Positions 33,099 to 39,994 of a stretch of DNA of 39,994 nucleotides are shown piece after piece. Source of the DNA: Sphaerospermopsis sp. SIO1G1 (lineage in GTDB: Bacteria > Cyanobacteriota > Cyanobacteriia > Cyanobacteriales > Nostocaceae); NCBI GenBank assembly GCA_010672785.1, contig JAAHFX010000014.1, positions 109,625 to 149,618 on the forward strand. Reading direction: 5' to 3'. Positions within the stretch are counted from its first letter, which is position 1. Every line of letters begins with the position of its first letter. The notes under the pieces were generated by a model. The model did no database searches. It saw only the letters and a program-made list of their open reading frames with translations, and was not told the DNA's origin. The position numbers were made by a program, and so were the translations under genes.

Positions 33099-33490
33099 TT
33101 GCTGTTGATACTAACATCGTGATTAGATTGATCACCAAAGATGATGAATTACAGTATCAAAAAAGTTTCACATTATTCAAAAATAAGAATATTTTTATTT
33201 CCGATACTGTCATCTTAGAAACTGAATGGGTCTTGAGATTTGCTTACAAGTTTAAACCTGTAGATATTTGCCAAGCGTTGAGGAAACTTTTTGGTTTGCC
33301 TAATGTATATCTAACTAATGAAAAATTAATTTTACAAGTTATTGAATGGCATGAAAATGGTCTGGATTTTGCAGATGCTTTTCATTTAGCAGCCAGTGAT
33401 CATTGTTTAGAGTTTTATACTTTTGATGAAAAATTTATAAAAAAATCTCAAAATTTATCTAACTTAACAGTGAAAAAGCCAGATTTGTAA
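33086..33490 (+). CDS. PIN-domain (VapC-type) ribonuclease toxin
   Basis: 134 residues. PIN-domain acidic residues are present: Asp8 in IAVDTNIVIRL, Glu44-46 in ILETEWVLR, Asp94/Asp97 in LDFADAFHLAAS, and a fourth Asp in YTFDEKF. VapC toxins cleave RNA (tRNA or rRNA) in a metal-dependent manner; the target here is unknown. Translation is coupled to the antitoxin by a 13-bp overlap. The ATG at 33086 is followed by a second in-frame ATG at codon 4. Confidence 0.93.
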   Translation: MESMIAVDTNIVIRLITKDDELQYQKSFTLFKNKNIFISDTVILETEWVLRFAYKFKPVDICQALRKLFGLPNVYLTNEKLILQVIEWHENGLDFADAFHLAASDHCLEFYTFDEKFIKKSQNLSNLTVKKPDL

Positions 33491-33610
33491 ACTTTGATGA
33501 TTAAAACTTATAAAAATCGTCAAAACACATCAAAAAACATCCGTGATCAAAAACTTTCCCTTCTAGCTACCAGAATTGTTAAGATAATTTAAGACATAGA
33601 TTTTAAAGCC

Positions 33611-36073
33611 TTGATTCAGTCCGAAACCTTAGAACTACTAGAATGGCATCGCCTTTGTCAGCATCTTTCCACCTTTGCCGCTACTAAGCTAGGGGCCATA
33701 GTCGCCCGCGATTTGCCGATCCCTGCAACTCTAGAGGAAAGTAAGGAGTTGTTAGCACAAACCAAAGAAATCTACCAACTGGAAAGCCGGCTTACTCCTG
33801 GTTTATCCTTTGATGGCATTAAAGATATTGGTGACTCCCTGGAAAGAGCCGAACTACAAGGTATTTTATCTGGGGAAGAATTGTTAGCGATCGCCACAAC
33901 CCTGTATGGGGCGCGAAATATACGACGCTTAATTGAAAACCAAGAAGATGTACCCATTTTAACAGAATTGGTATCCGACTTACGCACATATCCTGAATTA
34001 GAACAGGAAATTCACCGTTGTATTGATGAACGAGGGCAAGTTACAGATCGTGCTAGTCAGAAATTAGGGGAGATTCGGGATAATTTACGGAGTGTACGTA
34101 GCCAAATTACCCGCAAATTACAAAATATCATCCAGGTAAAATCCAACGCCTTACAAGAACAAATTATTACCCAACGGGGCGATCGCTATGTTTTGGCTGT
34201 CAAAGCTCCGCAAAAAGACGCAATACCAGGTATTGTTCACGACACATCTACTAGCGGTGCAACTTTATATATTGAGCCAAACAGCATTGTGCAAATGGGC
34301 AACCAATTACGCCAAGCTGTAAAAAGAGAACAAGCAGAAGAAGAAATTATCCGCAGGAAACTAACAGAACAAATCGCTGATGTTACTCCTGATTTAGAAA
34401 AACTGTTAGCAATTATCACAACTTTAGATTTAGCCGCCGCCAGAGCTAGGTATAGTTTTTGGTTAGGTGCAAATCCCCCCCGGTTTATTGATCCTCAAGA
34501 ACAGGAAATTATCACCCTACGGCAATTACGGCATCCATTGTTAGTTTGGCAACAAAAACATGAACAAGGTAATTCAGTAGTTCCCGTTGATTTAATTATT
34601 AGTCCTCATATCAAAGTTGTCACTATTACTGGCCCAAATACTGGAGGGAAAACAGTAACTTTAAAAACCTTGGGTTTAGCAGCATTAATGGCCAAGGTGG
34701 GTTTATTCATTCCTGCCCGTGAACCTGTAGAAATGCCTTGGTTTAGTCAGGTTTTAGCTGATATTGGCGATGAACAATCATTACAACAAAGTTTATCTAC
34801 CTTTTCCGGTCATATTCGCCGCATTAGTCGGATTTTAGATGCAATTTCTGAGGGAACAGCAGAAGAAGCAAGGGAGCAGGGAGCAGGGAGCAGGGGAGAG
34901 GATTTTTTCCCAGTCACCAATCACCAGTCACCAGTCACCAATCACCAAAACCTCGTACTACTAGACGAAGTAGGCGCAGGTACAGATCCAGCAGAAGGTA
35001 GTGCTTTGGCGATCGCTCTCCTTAAATATTTGGCTGATCATACTCTGTTAACTATTGCTACTACCCACTTTGGAGAATTAAAAGCTCTTAAATATGAGGA
35101 TGTTAGGTTTGAAAATGCCTCAGTAGAATTTAATGAAGCCACCCTTTCTCCCACTTACAGACTATTATGGGGTATTCCAGGGCGTTCCAATGCCTTAACC
35201 ATTGCCTTGCGTTTGGGTTTAAAAGCAGAAGTAATTGAAACCGCTAAAACCCAGGTAGGAGAAAGCACAGACGAAGTCAATCAAGTAATTGCTGGGTTAG
35301 AAGCACAAAGAAAAAGTCAAGAAACCAAAGCTGCCGAAGCCGAGAAATTATTAAAACAAACCGAAAAATTCTATAGAGAAGTTTCTCAAAAAGCAGCCAC
35401 ATTACAAGAGAGGGAAAAAGACTTACGTGCTTCCCAAGAAGTAGCAGTACAAAAAGCGATCAATGAAGCTAAAGGAGAAATTGCCCAGGTAATTCGGAGC
35501 TTACAAAAAGGTAAACCCACAGCCCAAGATGCTCAAAAAGCAACAGAAGCAATTAATAAAATTTCTGGTAAATATCAACCCGCTGCACCAGCACCCAAGC
35601 CCAAACCAGGATTTATGCCCAAAGTTGGCGATCGCCTAAGAATACCAAAATTAGGACAAACGGCAGAAGTAATTGGCGCTCCTGATGGAGATGGGGAACT
35701 AACAGTGCGGTTTGGCATCATGAAGATGACAGTTCAGTTACAAGATGTAGAATCTTTAGATGGACAAAAGGCTGAACCCATCAATAAACCCAAAGCTGCT
35801 CCAGTTACACCAACACCAACACCAGCCTTAACCATTCGTACCTCCAAAAATACCATTGATTTACGCGGAAAACGGGTAGCTGATGCCGAATATATCTTAG
35901 AAAAAGCCCTATCTGAAGCTGCTGGGCCACTTTGGATTATTCATGGACACGGGACTGGTAAATTAAGGCAGGGAGTTCAAACCTTTTTGCAACAACACCC
36001 CAGAGTTAGTCACTATGAAAGTGCTGAACAAGCAGATGGTGGTACTGGTGTCACTGTTGCTCATGTAGGATAA
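33611..36073 (+). CDS. mutS2: Endonuclease MutS2
   Basis: MutS-homologue ATPase with Smr nuclease domain; known for suppressing recombination and for ribosome-collision rescue in other bacteria. 820 residues starting at a TTG (33611): homology begins at the second residue (IQSETLELLEW) and there is no ATG nearby. Core and clamp helices 1-320; Walker A TITGPNTGGKTVTLK (341-348); ADIGDEQSLQQSLSTFSGH; Walker B LVLLDEVGAGTDP (448-460); helical stalk 550-640; KOW-like 680-720; Smr domain 745-820 (IDLRGKRV, HGHGTGKL). Residues about 415-446 are an insert encoded by heptamer repeats, absent from the B. subtilis protein. Confidence 0.95.
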   Translation: MIQSETLELLEWHRLCQHLSTFAATKLGAIVARDLPIPATLEESKELLAQTKEIYQLESRLTPGLSFDGIKDIGDSLERAELQGILSGEELLAIATTLYGARNIRRLIENQEDVPILTELVSDLRTYPELEQEIHRCIDERGQVTDRASQKLGEIRDNLRSVRSQITRKLQNIIQVKSNALQEQIITQRGDRYVLAVKAPQKDAIPGIVHDTSTSGATLYIEPNSIVQMGNQLRQAVKREQAEEEIIRRKLTEQIADVTPDLEKLLAIITTLDLAAARARYSFWLGANPPRFIDPQEQEIITLRQLRHPLLVWQQKHEQGNSVVPVDLIISPHIKVVTITGPNTGGKTVTLKTLGLAALMAKVGLFIPAREPVEMPWFSQVLADIGDEQSLQQSLSTFSGHIRRISRILDAISEGTAEEAREQGAGSRGEDFFPVTNHQSPVTNHQNLVLLDEVGAGTDPAEGSALAIALLKYLADHTLLTIATTHFGELKALKYEDVRFENASVEFNEATLSPTYRLLWGIPGRSNALTIALRLGLKAEVIETAKTQVGESTDEVNQVIAGLEAQRKSQETKAAEAEKLLKQTEKFYREVSQKAATLQEREKDLRASQEVAVQKAINEAKGEIAQVIRSLQKGKPTAQDAQKATEAINKISGKYQPAAPAPKPKPGFMPKVGDRLRIPKLGQTAEVIGAPDGDGELTVRFGIMKMTVQLQDVESLDGQKAEPINKPKAAPVTPTPTPALTIRTSKNTIDLRGKRVADAEYILEKALSEAAGPLWIIHGHGTGKLRQGVQTFLQQHPRVSHYESAEQADGGTGVTVAHVG
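34871..34946. repeat. Heptamer repeats embedded in the mutS2 reading frame
   Basis: Three units AGGGAGC (34871-34891) followed, after a GGGGAGAGG spacer and T/C-rich linker, by five units (A/G)... of AGTCACC/AATCACC (34912-34946). Both types are otherwise intergenic here (compare GGTGATT/GGTGACT at 7780-7870). They translate as part of residues 421-446 (REQGAGSRGED and PVTNHQSPVTNHQ). Confidence 0.92.
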
Positions 36074-36078
36074 ATTTT

Positions 36079-36114
36079 TCAGTTATCAGTTGTCAGTTAT
36101 CAGTTACCAGTTAT
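36079..36114. repeat. Degenerate GTTATCA heptamers
   Basis: About five units of TCAGTTA/TCAGTTG/CCAGTTA, the reverse complement of the TGATAAC family, starting 6 bp after the mutS2 stop codon. Confidence 0.75.
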
Positions 36115-36123
36115 TACTCTTTT

Positions 36124-36220
36124 AGGATTTACGCAAAATAAATATCTCTTGTAAACCTCTTACCTTCGTTTCCTTAGCGTCCTTCGTGGTTCATTCTTCC
36201 GTAACTTCTGCGTAAGTCCT
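36124..36220. mobile_element. 97-bp AGGACTTAC-family element
   Basis: Ends AGGATTTACGCA and TGCGTAAGTCCT. The interior (CTTCGTTTCCTTAGCGTCC) differs from the CTGTGTTCTCTGTG interior of other copies but ends with the same TCGTGGTTC-type segment. No coding capacity. Confidence 0.8.
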
Positions 36221-36362
36221 GTCTTTACCAAAAACTTACTAACTTCTCATATTAAAATAAGAATTTTTCACCTAAAGTAAAACCAAGATAACCTCTGTTA
36301 ACTAAACTGATTTAAGGCTATGTGAAAATAAAGCAACTAGAAATAAAGCAATTTTCATACTT

Positions 36363-36577
36363 AGGGCTTGCTGAATAAACTTAGAAAGCTGATTGGATCA
36401 GAGTTTCAGGATGTTTTTTACCTGTAGAATTTCAAAAATATAGGGGTGATAGTCTCGAAAACTTGGCACTTTTGTCTACTTCGACAGATGTCAAAAAAGT
36501 TTTTAATTCTTGTTCTGCACCCTGCAACCTGCAACCTACCTCTTAGTTTTCACAGAAACACTTTTTCAGCCAACTCT
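36363..36577. mobile_element. 215-bp element with imperfect 16-bp inverted ends
   Basis: AGGGCTTGCTGAATAA at 36363-36378 and TTTTTCAGCCAACTCT at 36562-36577 match as inverted repeats at 12 of 16 positions. It includes two CTGCAAC heptamers near 36520-36538. Such ends resemble those of known insertion sequences, but no transposase is present. A single end (AGGGTTGGCTGAAAAA) also occurs at 6613. Confidence 0.55.
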
Positions 36578-36634
36578 ACTAATGGTCTGTTTCAAAAAAG
36601 GTAACAACAATAGCCATTATTCGCCTGATATCCT

Positions 36635-37237
36635 ATGCTAAAAGTTATGCAATCGGCCTCCAATTCAGCCTCATCCAACTCTCAGTGGGAGGAGTTAAGT
36701 CAATTTCCCACACCAAATTCAGGTGCTTGGGAAAACATCAAAACCCAATTAGATTTAATTCTCTTAGCACTGGAAACTTTAACTGGCTTGGGTTCAGACT
36801 CTATGTTATCTGCGGCTATAAATCTCCATCTAGAGTCAAAATTACCAGATCGAGTGGCACTATGGCGATTACGCCAATCTAACCCAATTCGTAAAGGCCA
36901 AGGAGGAAGAAAAAAACTAGATGTAGATGAGGCGAGATCGCTAGTTTTAATTACCTGTTATTTAGCCAAACAACATCAAGAGTTAATTCGTCGTGCGGTG
37001 GGGTTGTTAGAACAAATAGCCGCCAAAAACCAAGAACCACATCAAAACGCTTTGCTAGGAGATTATATAGACGCTTTTTGTAATACCTATCAAGAAAGGA
37101 TGGAAGAAGATGAAACAATATCCACAGATTTACTCTCTAATTTAGCGATAAAATTGTTAATAGATTTGCTTTTTTATAGCGCTCCTACCGGACATCGCCG
37201 CTTGTGGCTAACTTTGTTAGATCGTTCTACAAAATAA
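36635..37237 (+). CDS. DUF3038 family protein
   Basis: 200-residue cyanobacterial protein of unknown function. Ser/Asn-rich first 35 residues, then the helical DUF3038 core (AWENIKTQLDLILLALETL, QHQELIRRAVGLLEQI) ending in the characteristic DLLFYSAPTGHRRLWLTLLD. No signal peptide or membrane helix. It is followed 96 bp later by a DUF4335 gene; the two usually occur together in cyanobacteria (from memory), which suggests one complex or process. Confidence 0.88.
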   Translation: MLKVMQSASNSASSNSQWEELSQFPTPNSGAWENIKTQLDLILLALETLTGLGSDSMLSAAINLHLESKLPDRVALWRLRQSNPIRKGQGGRKKLDVDEARSLVLITCYLAKQHQELIRRAVGLLEQIAAKNQEPHQNALLGDYIDAFCNTYQERMEEDETISTDLLSNLAIKLLIDLLFYSAPTGHRRLWLTLLDRSTK

Positions 37238-37333
37238 ATTGAAGTCAACTTGAGATTATTTGTAAGTTAACGATTGACAATTTTAAATTACTCATCCATG
37301 TAAGTTTTTCTTGTCCCCATTCCTATTCTTGCT

Positions 37334-38941
37334 ATGCCTGGATCAAATTCTGTTATTCGTCGCTACACTCCACCCACTTGTACATTAGAAATCTTGGCGC
37401 AAAGCTCACCTTTGTCTCGTTGGATGGGGCAAACTGTCCTCAATCAACTGCGGTTTCAACTACATTTTGATGATCCTACATTACCAGAAGAAAGTAAAAT
37501 TACAATTCAAGGTGATCGGGATCAAATTGAGGCTTTATGTCATGCTGTGACAACTTATGTCCAAGAATTATTACAAAAATCAGCCGATGGTTTTTCTTTA
37601 ACTTCTTGGGAGTCTCAACCATTAACTACAACTCCTCCTCAACCAGAATTATCTGATCAATCAGAATTACCAAATTCACAAACCAAACCAGCAAATCAAA
37701 GTAAAAATGCTGCTGGAATGGGAATTTTAGAAGCTACTATTTACTTAGAAGCAAGTGAAACTTTAACTCATAAACTATATTTAGGTTCTCTAGCCAACCA
37801 AACTTCAGGCCCTATAATTCAACTTACTTTATTACAATTATTTGATTTAGCCACAGCTTTAGATGAATATGCTACAGATGTGGTGACATTACCAGATATA
37901 AAAGCCCAAAAATCTGATGTTAAGCCAATTTTCCAACTCCCTGCATGGACACCTGTAGCGGCAATGGTAGTGTTAGCTTTAGGTTTAACACCTATAACTT
38001 GGCAATATGCCAATGACTTCAAAAATAATCAACAGCAAACAGCAACAAATACCACATCATCCCCAGAAAAAGTTGCTCTTGAACCTTCACAATTTGCAGG
38101 TTTAGAAGCGCCTGAAAATATACCTAATTCCTTTGATAGTAATAATCAAATTAAACTCCCTGATTTAGATCCTGTTACACCATTACCAAAGTCTAGTCCA
38201 ATTCCTTCTCCTTCTTCTTTTCCTGATCCTACTGTTTCCCCTGCAATTACAATACCACCTATCAGCAGACAGAATATACCAACAATCCCTGAACCAGTAG
38301 TACCGCCAATTGTACCTGTACCATCATCAATAAAACCAAATCTGCCCAGAAATACTGCTGATATTACTCGTTCTATTAGCACTCCAGTCAAACAGGAATC
38401 TGGTAATACAATTACTGCAAATTCTCCTACTTCCTATCAAATACCTGAGTCTGATCTTAGATTTCCTAACAATCTAGAAACTTTGACTTCCGGTTCAAAT
38501 ATATCTCCTTCAACTGATTTACAGCAATTAAGTAGAAATCAACCATTAAATCAAGTTGATGATATTAGAAAAAATAGTGACGATTTAATTGCCAGATTAA
38601 GAAGTGCAAAAAAAACTACAGAACCTAACACAATAGCCACAGAAGAAAATAAATTATTTGATAGTCCTCAAGTTGCTGAAGCCAGATCATTTTTACAAAA
38701 ACAGTGGCAACCACCATCAGGATTATCTGAGACGTTGGAATATAGTTTAATTTTGGGTATTGATGGTTCAATTGAAAGAATTTTACCATTAAATAAAGCA
38801 GCTAGGGAATTTGTTGATAATACCGGTCTACCAGAAATTGGTCAACCATTTGTATCCACAAACAAAACAGGTCAAAATCTGCGGCTGAGGGTAGTTTTGA
38901 GTCCTGATGGGAAGGTAAAAACCTTTGCAGAAAAGCAATAA
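37334..38941 (+). CDS. DUF4335 family single-pass membrane protein
   Basis: 535 residues. The N-terminal DUF4335 domain (about 1-190) starts SNSVIRRYTPPTCTLEILAQ and includes LSRWMGQTVLNQLRFQLHFD. One membrane helix lies at about 200-222 (VAAMVVLALGLTPITW). A long Pro/Ser/Thr-rich low-complexity linker (about 235-420) follows, then a C-terminal domain (about 430-535, SFLQKQWQPPSGLSETLEY and LILGIDGSIERILPLN) that looks like the energy-transducing TonB-like C-terminal fold in outline. Function unknown. It forms a likely operon with the DUF3038 gene. Confidence 0.88.
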   Translation: MPGSNSVIRRYTPPTCTLEILAQSSPLSRWMGQTVLNQLRFQLHFDDPTLPEESKITIQGDRDQIEALCHAVTTYVQELLQKSADGFSLTSWESQPLTTTPPQPELSDQSELPNSQTKPANQSKNAAGMGILEATIYLEASETLTHKLYLGSLANQTSGPIIQLTLLQLFDLATALDEYATDVVTLPDIKAQKSDVKPIFQLPAWTPVAAMVVLALGLTPITWQYANDFKNNQQQTATNTTSSPEKVALEPSQFAGLEAPENIPNSFDSNNQIKLPDLDPVTPLPKSSPIPSPSSFPDPTVSPAITIPPISRQNIPTIPEPVVPPIVPVPSSIKPNLPRNTADITRSISTPVKQESGNTITANSPTSYQIPESDLRFPNNLETLTSGSNISPSTDLQQLSRNQPLNQVDDIRKNSDDLIARLRSAKKTTEPNTIATEENKLFDSPQVAEARSFLQKQWQPPSGLSETLEYSLILGIDGSIERILPLNKAAREFVDNTGLPEIGQPFVSTNKTGQNLRLRVVLSPDGKVKTFAEKQ

Positions 38942-39132
38942 ATTCTCCATTCAATAATACTTGGTTAGTCAGAATTCAGTAGTCAGAAGTCAGGATTGAG
39001 AATATTAGGTAAATCTGTAAATTATCATTGTTAATACATGATTTTTCGTCTCACCTTTAAAAACTGATTCCTGTTAGCTGATAGCTGAATACTGATATTT
39101 GTAATTTTCTACTATCTAGCAATTACCAAAAT

Positions 39133-39591
39133 TTGATTTTAATTCTGATTATTGATCACCATGATTCTGGTAATACCAATTATTTGGATATTGCCAACTT
39201 ATTGAGTTTTTATAATTACTCTGTAATTACCATTGCAGATATAGATGATGCTTTAAAGATTGCACAAAACATATCTTTTGATATTATTTTATGCTGTAGT
39301 TTCACACACTCTAGTATATTCAGTATTTCCAAACTTAGGAAGATATTGCCTAAGTTAAGAACAAATTTATATACACAACATTGTCCTATTCTTGCTTGTT
39401 TTTCTTCATCCATATCTGCATACAATATTCATGAGCTTGTTAAACAAGGGGTTGATTGTTGCTATATTTTTAAATCTGAAATTAGGCAATCTGATAATGA
39501 GAATAAATTAATAAATATAGTTAGATATGCCATTAAACAAACAAAAGAAAACTATGGTTTCTTGAAACATTTATTGAGTGATTTTAATTAA
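39133..39591 (+). CDS. Degenerate receiver-domain protein
   Basis: 152 residues starting at TTG 39133; no in-frame ATG exists. The order of strands and helices matches a CheY fold (LILIIDHHDSGN, FDIILCCSFT, CPILACFSSS, CCYIFKSEI), but the acidic pair is DH, the phospho-acceptor Asp is replaced by Cys in IILCCS and the Thr/Ser position is altered; only the Lys (FKSEI) survives. It cannot be phosphorylated in the normal way. Either a pseudo-receiver used as a protein module or a decaying gene. No output domain. Confidence 0.6.
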   Translation: MILILIIDHHDSGNTNYLDIANLLSFYNYSVITIADIDDALKIAQNISFDIILCCSFTHSSIFSISKLRKILPKLRTNLYTQHCPILACFSSSISAYNIHELVKQGVDCCYIFKSEIRQSDNENKLINIVRYAIKQTKENYGFLKHLLSDFN

Positions 39592-39594
39592 TAC

Positions 39595-39685
39595 AGGAAT
39601 TATGCAAAATATACTTCAAGTAGTGTCATTGAGACGAAAGGAAGCAATATAAAACCCCAACTTTTAATTAAAATGTGTAAGTTCT
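39595..39685. mobile_element. Deletion variant of the AGGACTTAC element
   Basis: Starts AGGAATTATGCAAAATAT and ends TGTGTAAGTTCT, with the GTCATTGAGACGAAAGGAAG interior; the CTGTGTTCTCTGTG half is missing. It begins 3 bp after the stop codon of the preceding gene. Confidence 0.7.
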
Positions 39686-39703
39686 ATAATAGATATTAAT
39701 ATT

Positions 39704-39898
39704 GTCTGAATCAGGATAACCGGGATTTTAGGATTTACAGGATGGTATTATTTGTTAGTATCCATTTTTTGGGATGTAGAATATAGGGTTATTTTTTATA
39801 ATCATAATATTGAGGATAATCAAAATATTAACATCTCACAAATAACGAATAAATAATAATCCTGATAATCCTTTAATCCTGGACATCCTGATTCTGAC
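39704..39898. mobile_element. 195-bp element with long inverted ends
   Basis: GTCTGAATCAGGAT at the left and ATCCTGATTCTGAC at the right pair, and the similarity continues inward for about 40 bp (AACCGGGATTTTAGGATTTA against GATTAAAGGATTATC), interrupted by mismatches. The interior is AT-rich and has no coding capacity. Confidence 0.75.
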
Positions 39899-39950
39899 AA
39901 TCACAATCTCAACATCTCACTAACTAAGCTACAAAAGGATTAATAGTATT

Positions 39951-39994
39951 TTAAAAATCTGCCTCTGCTTGTTGAGCATAATATTCTTTTGTCT
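39951..39994 (-). CDS. Possible 3' end of an unidentified gene, cut by the window edge
   Basis: Minus-strand frame TKEYYAQQAEADF then stop at 39951. The composition is protein-like but too short to identify. The rest would lie beyond the right edge. Confidence 0.3.
   Translation of the reverse strand, partial: TKEYYAQQAEADF

Overview
The window looks like chromosomal DNA from a filamentous, heterocyst-forming cyanobacterium (Nostocales; Anabaena/Nostoc/Dolichospermum-like). The evidence is scattered HIP1 octamers (GCGATCGC), many 7-bp short tandem repeats of the kind known from heterocystous cyanobacteria, an orange-carotenoid-protein-type gene pair, a high-light-inducible protein, and the cyanobacterial DUF3038/DUF4335 pair. 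The species cannot be named from sequence alone. No rRNA, tRNA, CRISPR array or complete transposase gene was found.

Layout. 1-7.2 kb: an 18-unit heptamer tract, gyrB interrupted by a 551-residue intein, a 1.4-kb non-coding stretch, the principal sigma factor gene (sigA/rpoD), a second heptamer tract and a one-helix high-light protein (-). 8-12.4 kb: a GyrA/ParC-type topoisomerase A subunit (-), a lone CheY-like receiver, and an exported TPR protein (-). 12.5-17.6 kb: a TetR-type regulator followed by a three-gene MacA/MacB-like exporter (adaptor, permease, ATPase), then an internally deleted EamA transporter and a small terminal-inverted-repeat element. 17.8-19.4 kb: HAD phosphatase and queG (-), overlapping. 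19.6-23.5 kb: helical carotenoid protein and OCP C-terminal-domain homologue (+), a convergent unknown gene, then a partner-switching pair (receiver-GAF-PP2C phosphatase and a GHKL anti-sigma-type kinase) on the minus strand.

23.7-33.5 kb is the accessory-looking part. It holds gene remnants, several copies of a non-autonomous element with AGGACTTAC ends, a D12-class adenine methylase lying between direct copies of that element, msrA, a VIT-VWA protein flanked by inverted copies of another repeat, a Uma2 pseudogene broken by an element, an FtsH-like peptidase without its AAA domain, DUF2288, a cytosine-5 methylase divergent from a PD-(D/E)XK protein, and a VapBC-type toxin-antitoxin pair. 33.6-40 kb: mutS2, carrying heptamer repeats inside its ATPase domain; more repeats and elements; the DUF3038/DUF4335 pair; a degenerate receiver protein; two more elements; and perhaps the tail of one more gene.

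How the parts relate. gyrB, sigA and the second A subunit are housekeeping functions in DNA topology and transcription. The carotenoid pair and the high-light protein serve photoprotection. The rest is shaped by small repeats: three kinds of 7-bp satellite and at least four kinds of hairpin/TIR element lie between genes, and in two cases inside genes (mutS2 and the Uma2 remnant). The most notable observations are the GyrB intein that carries both a homing-endonuclease core and an apparent helix-turn-helix, and the heptamer tracts in frame between the Walker A and B motifs of MutS2.
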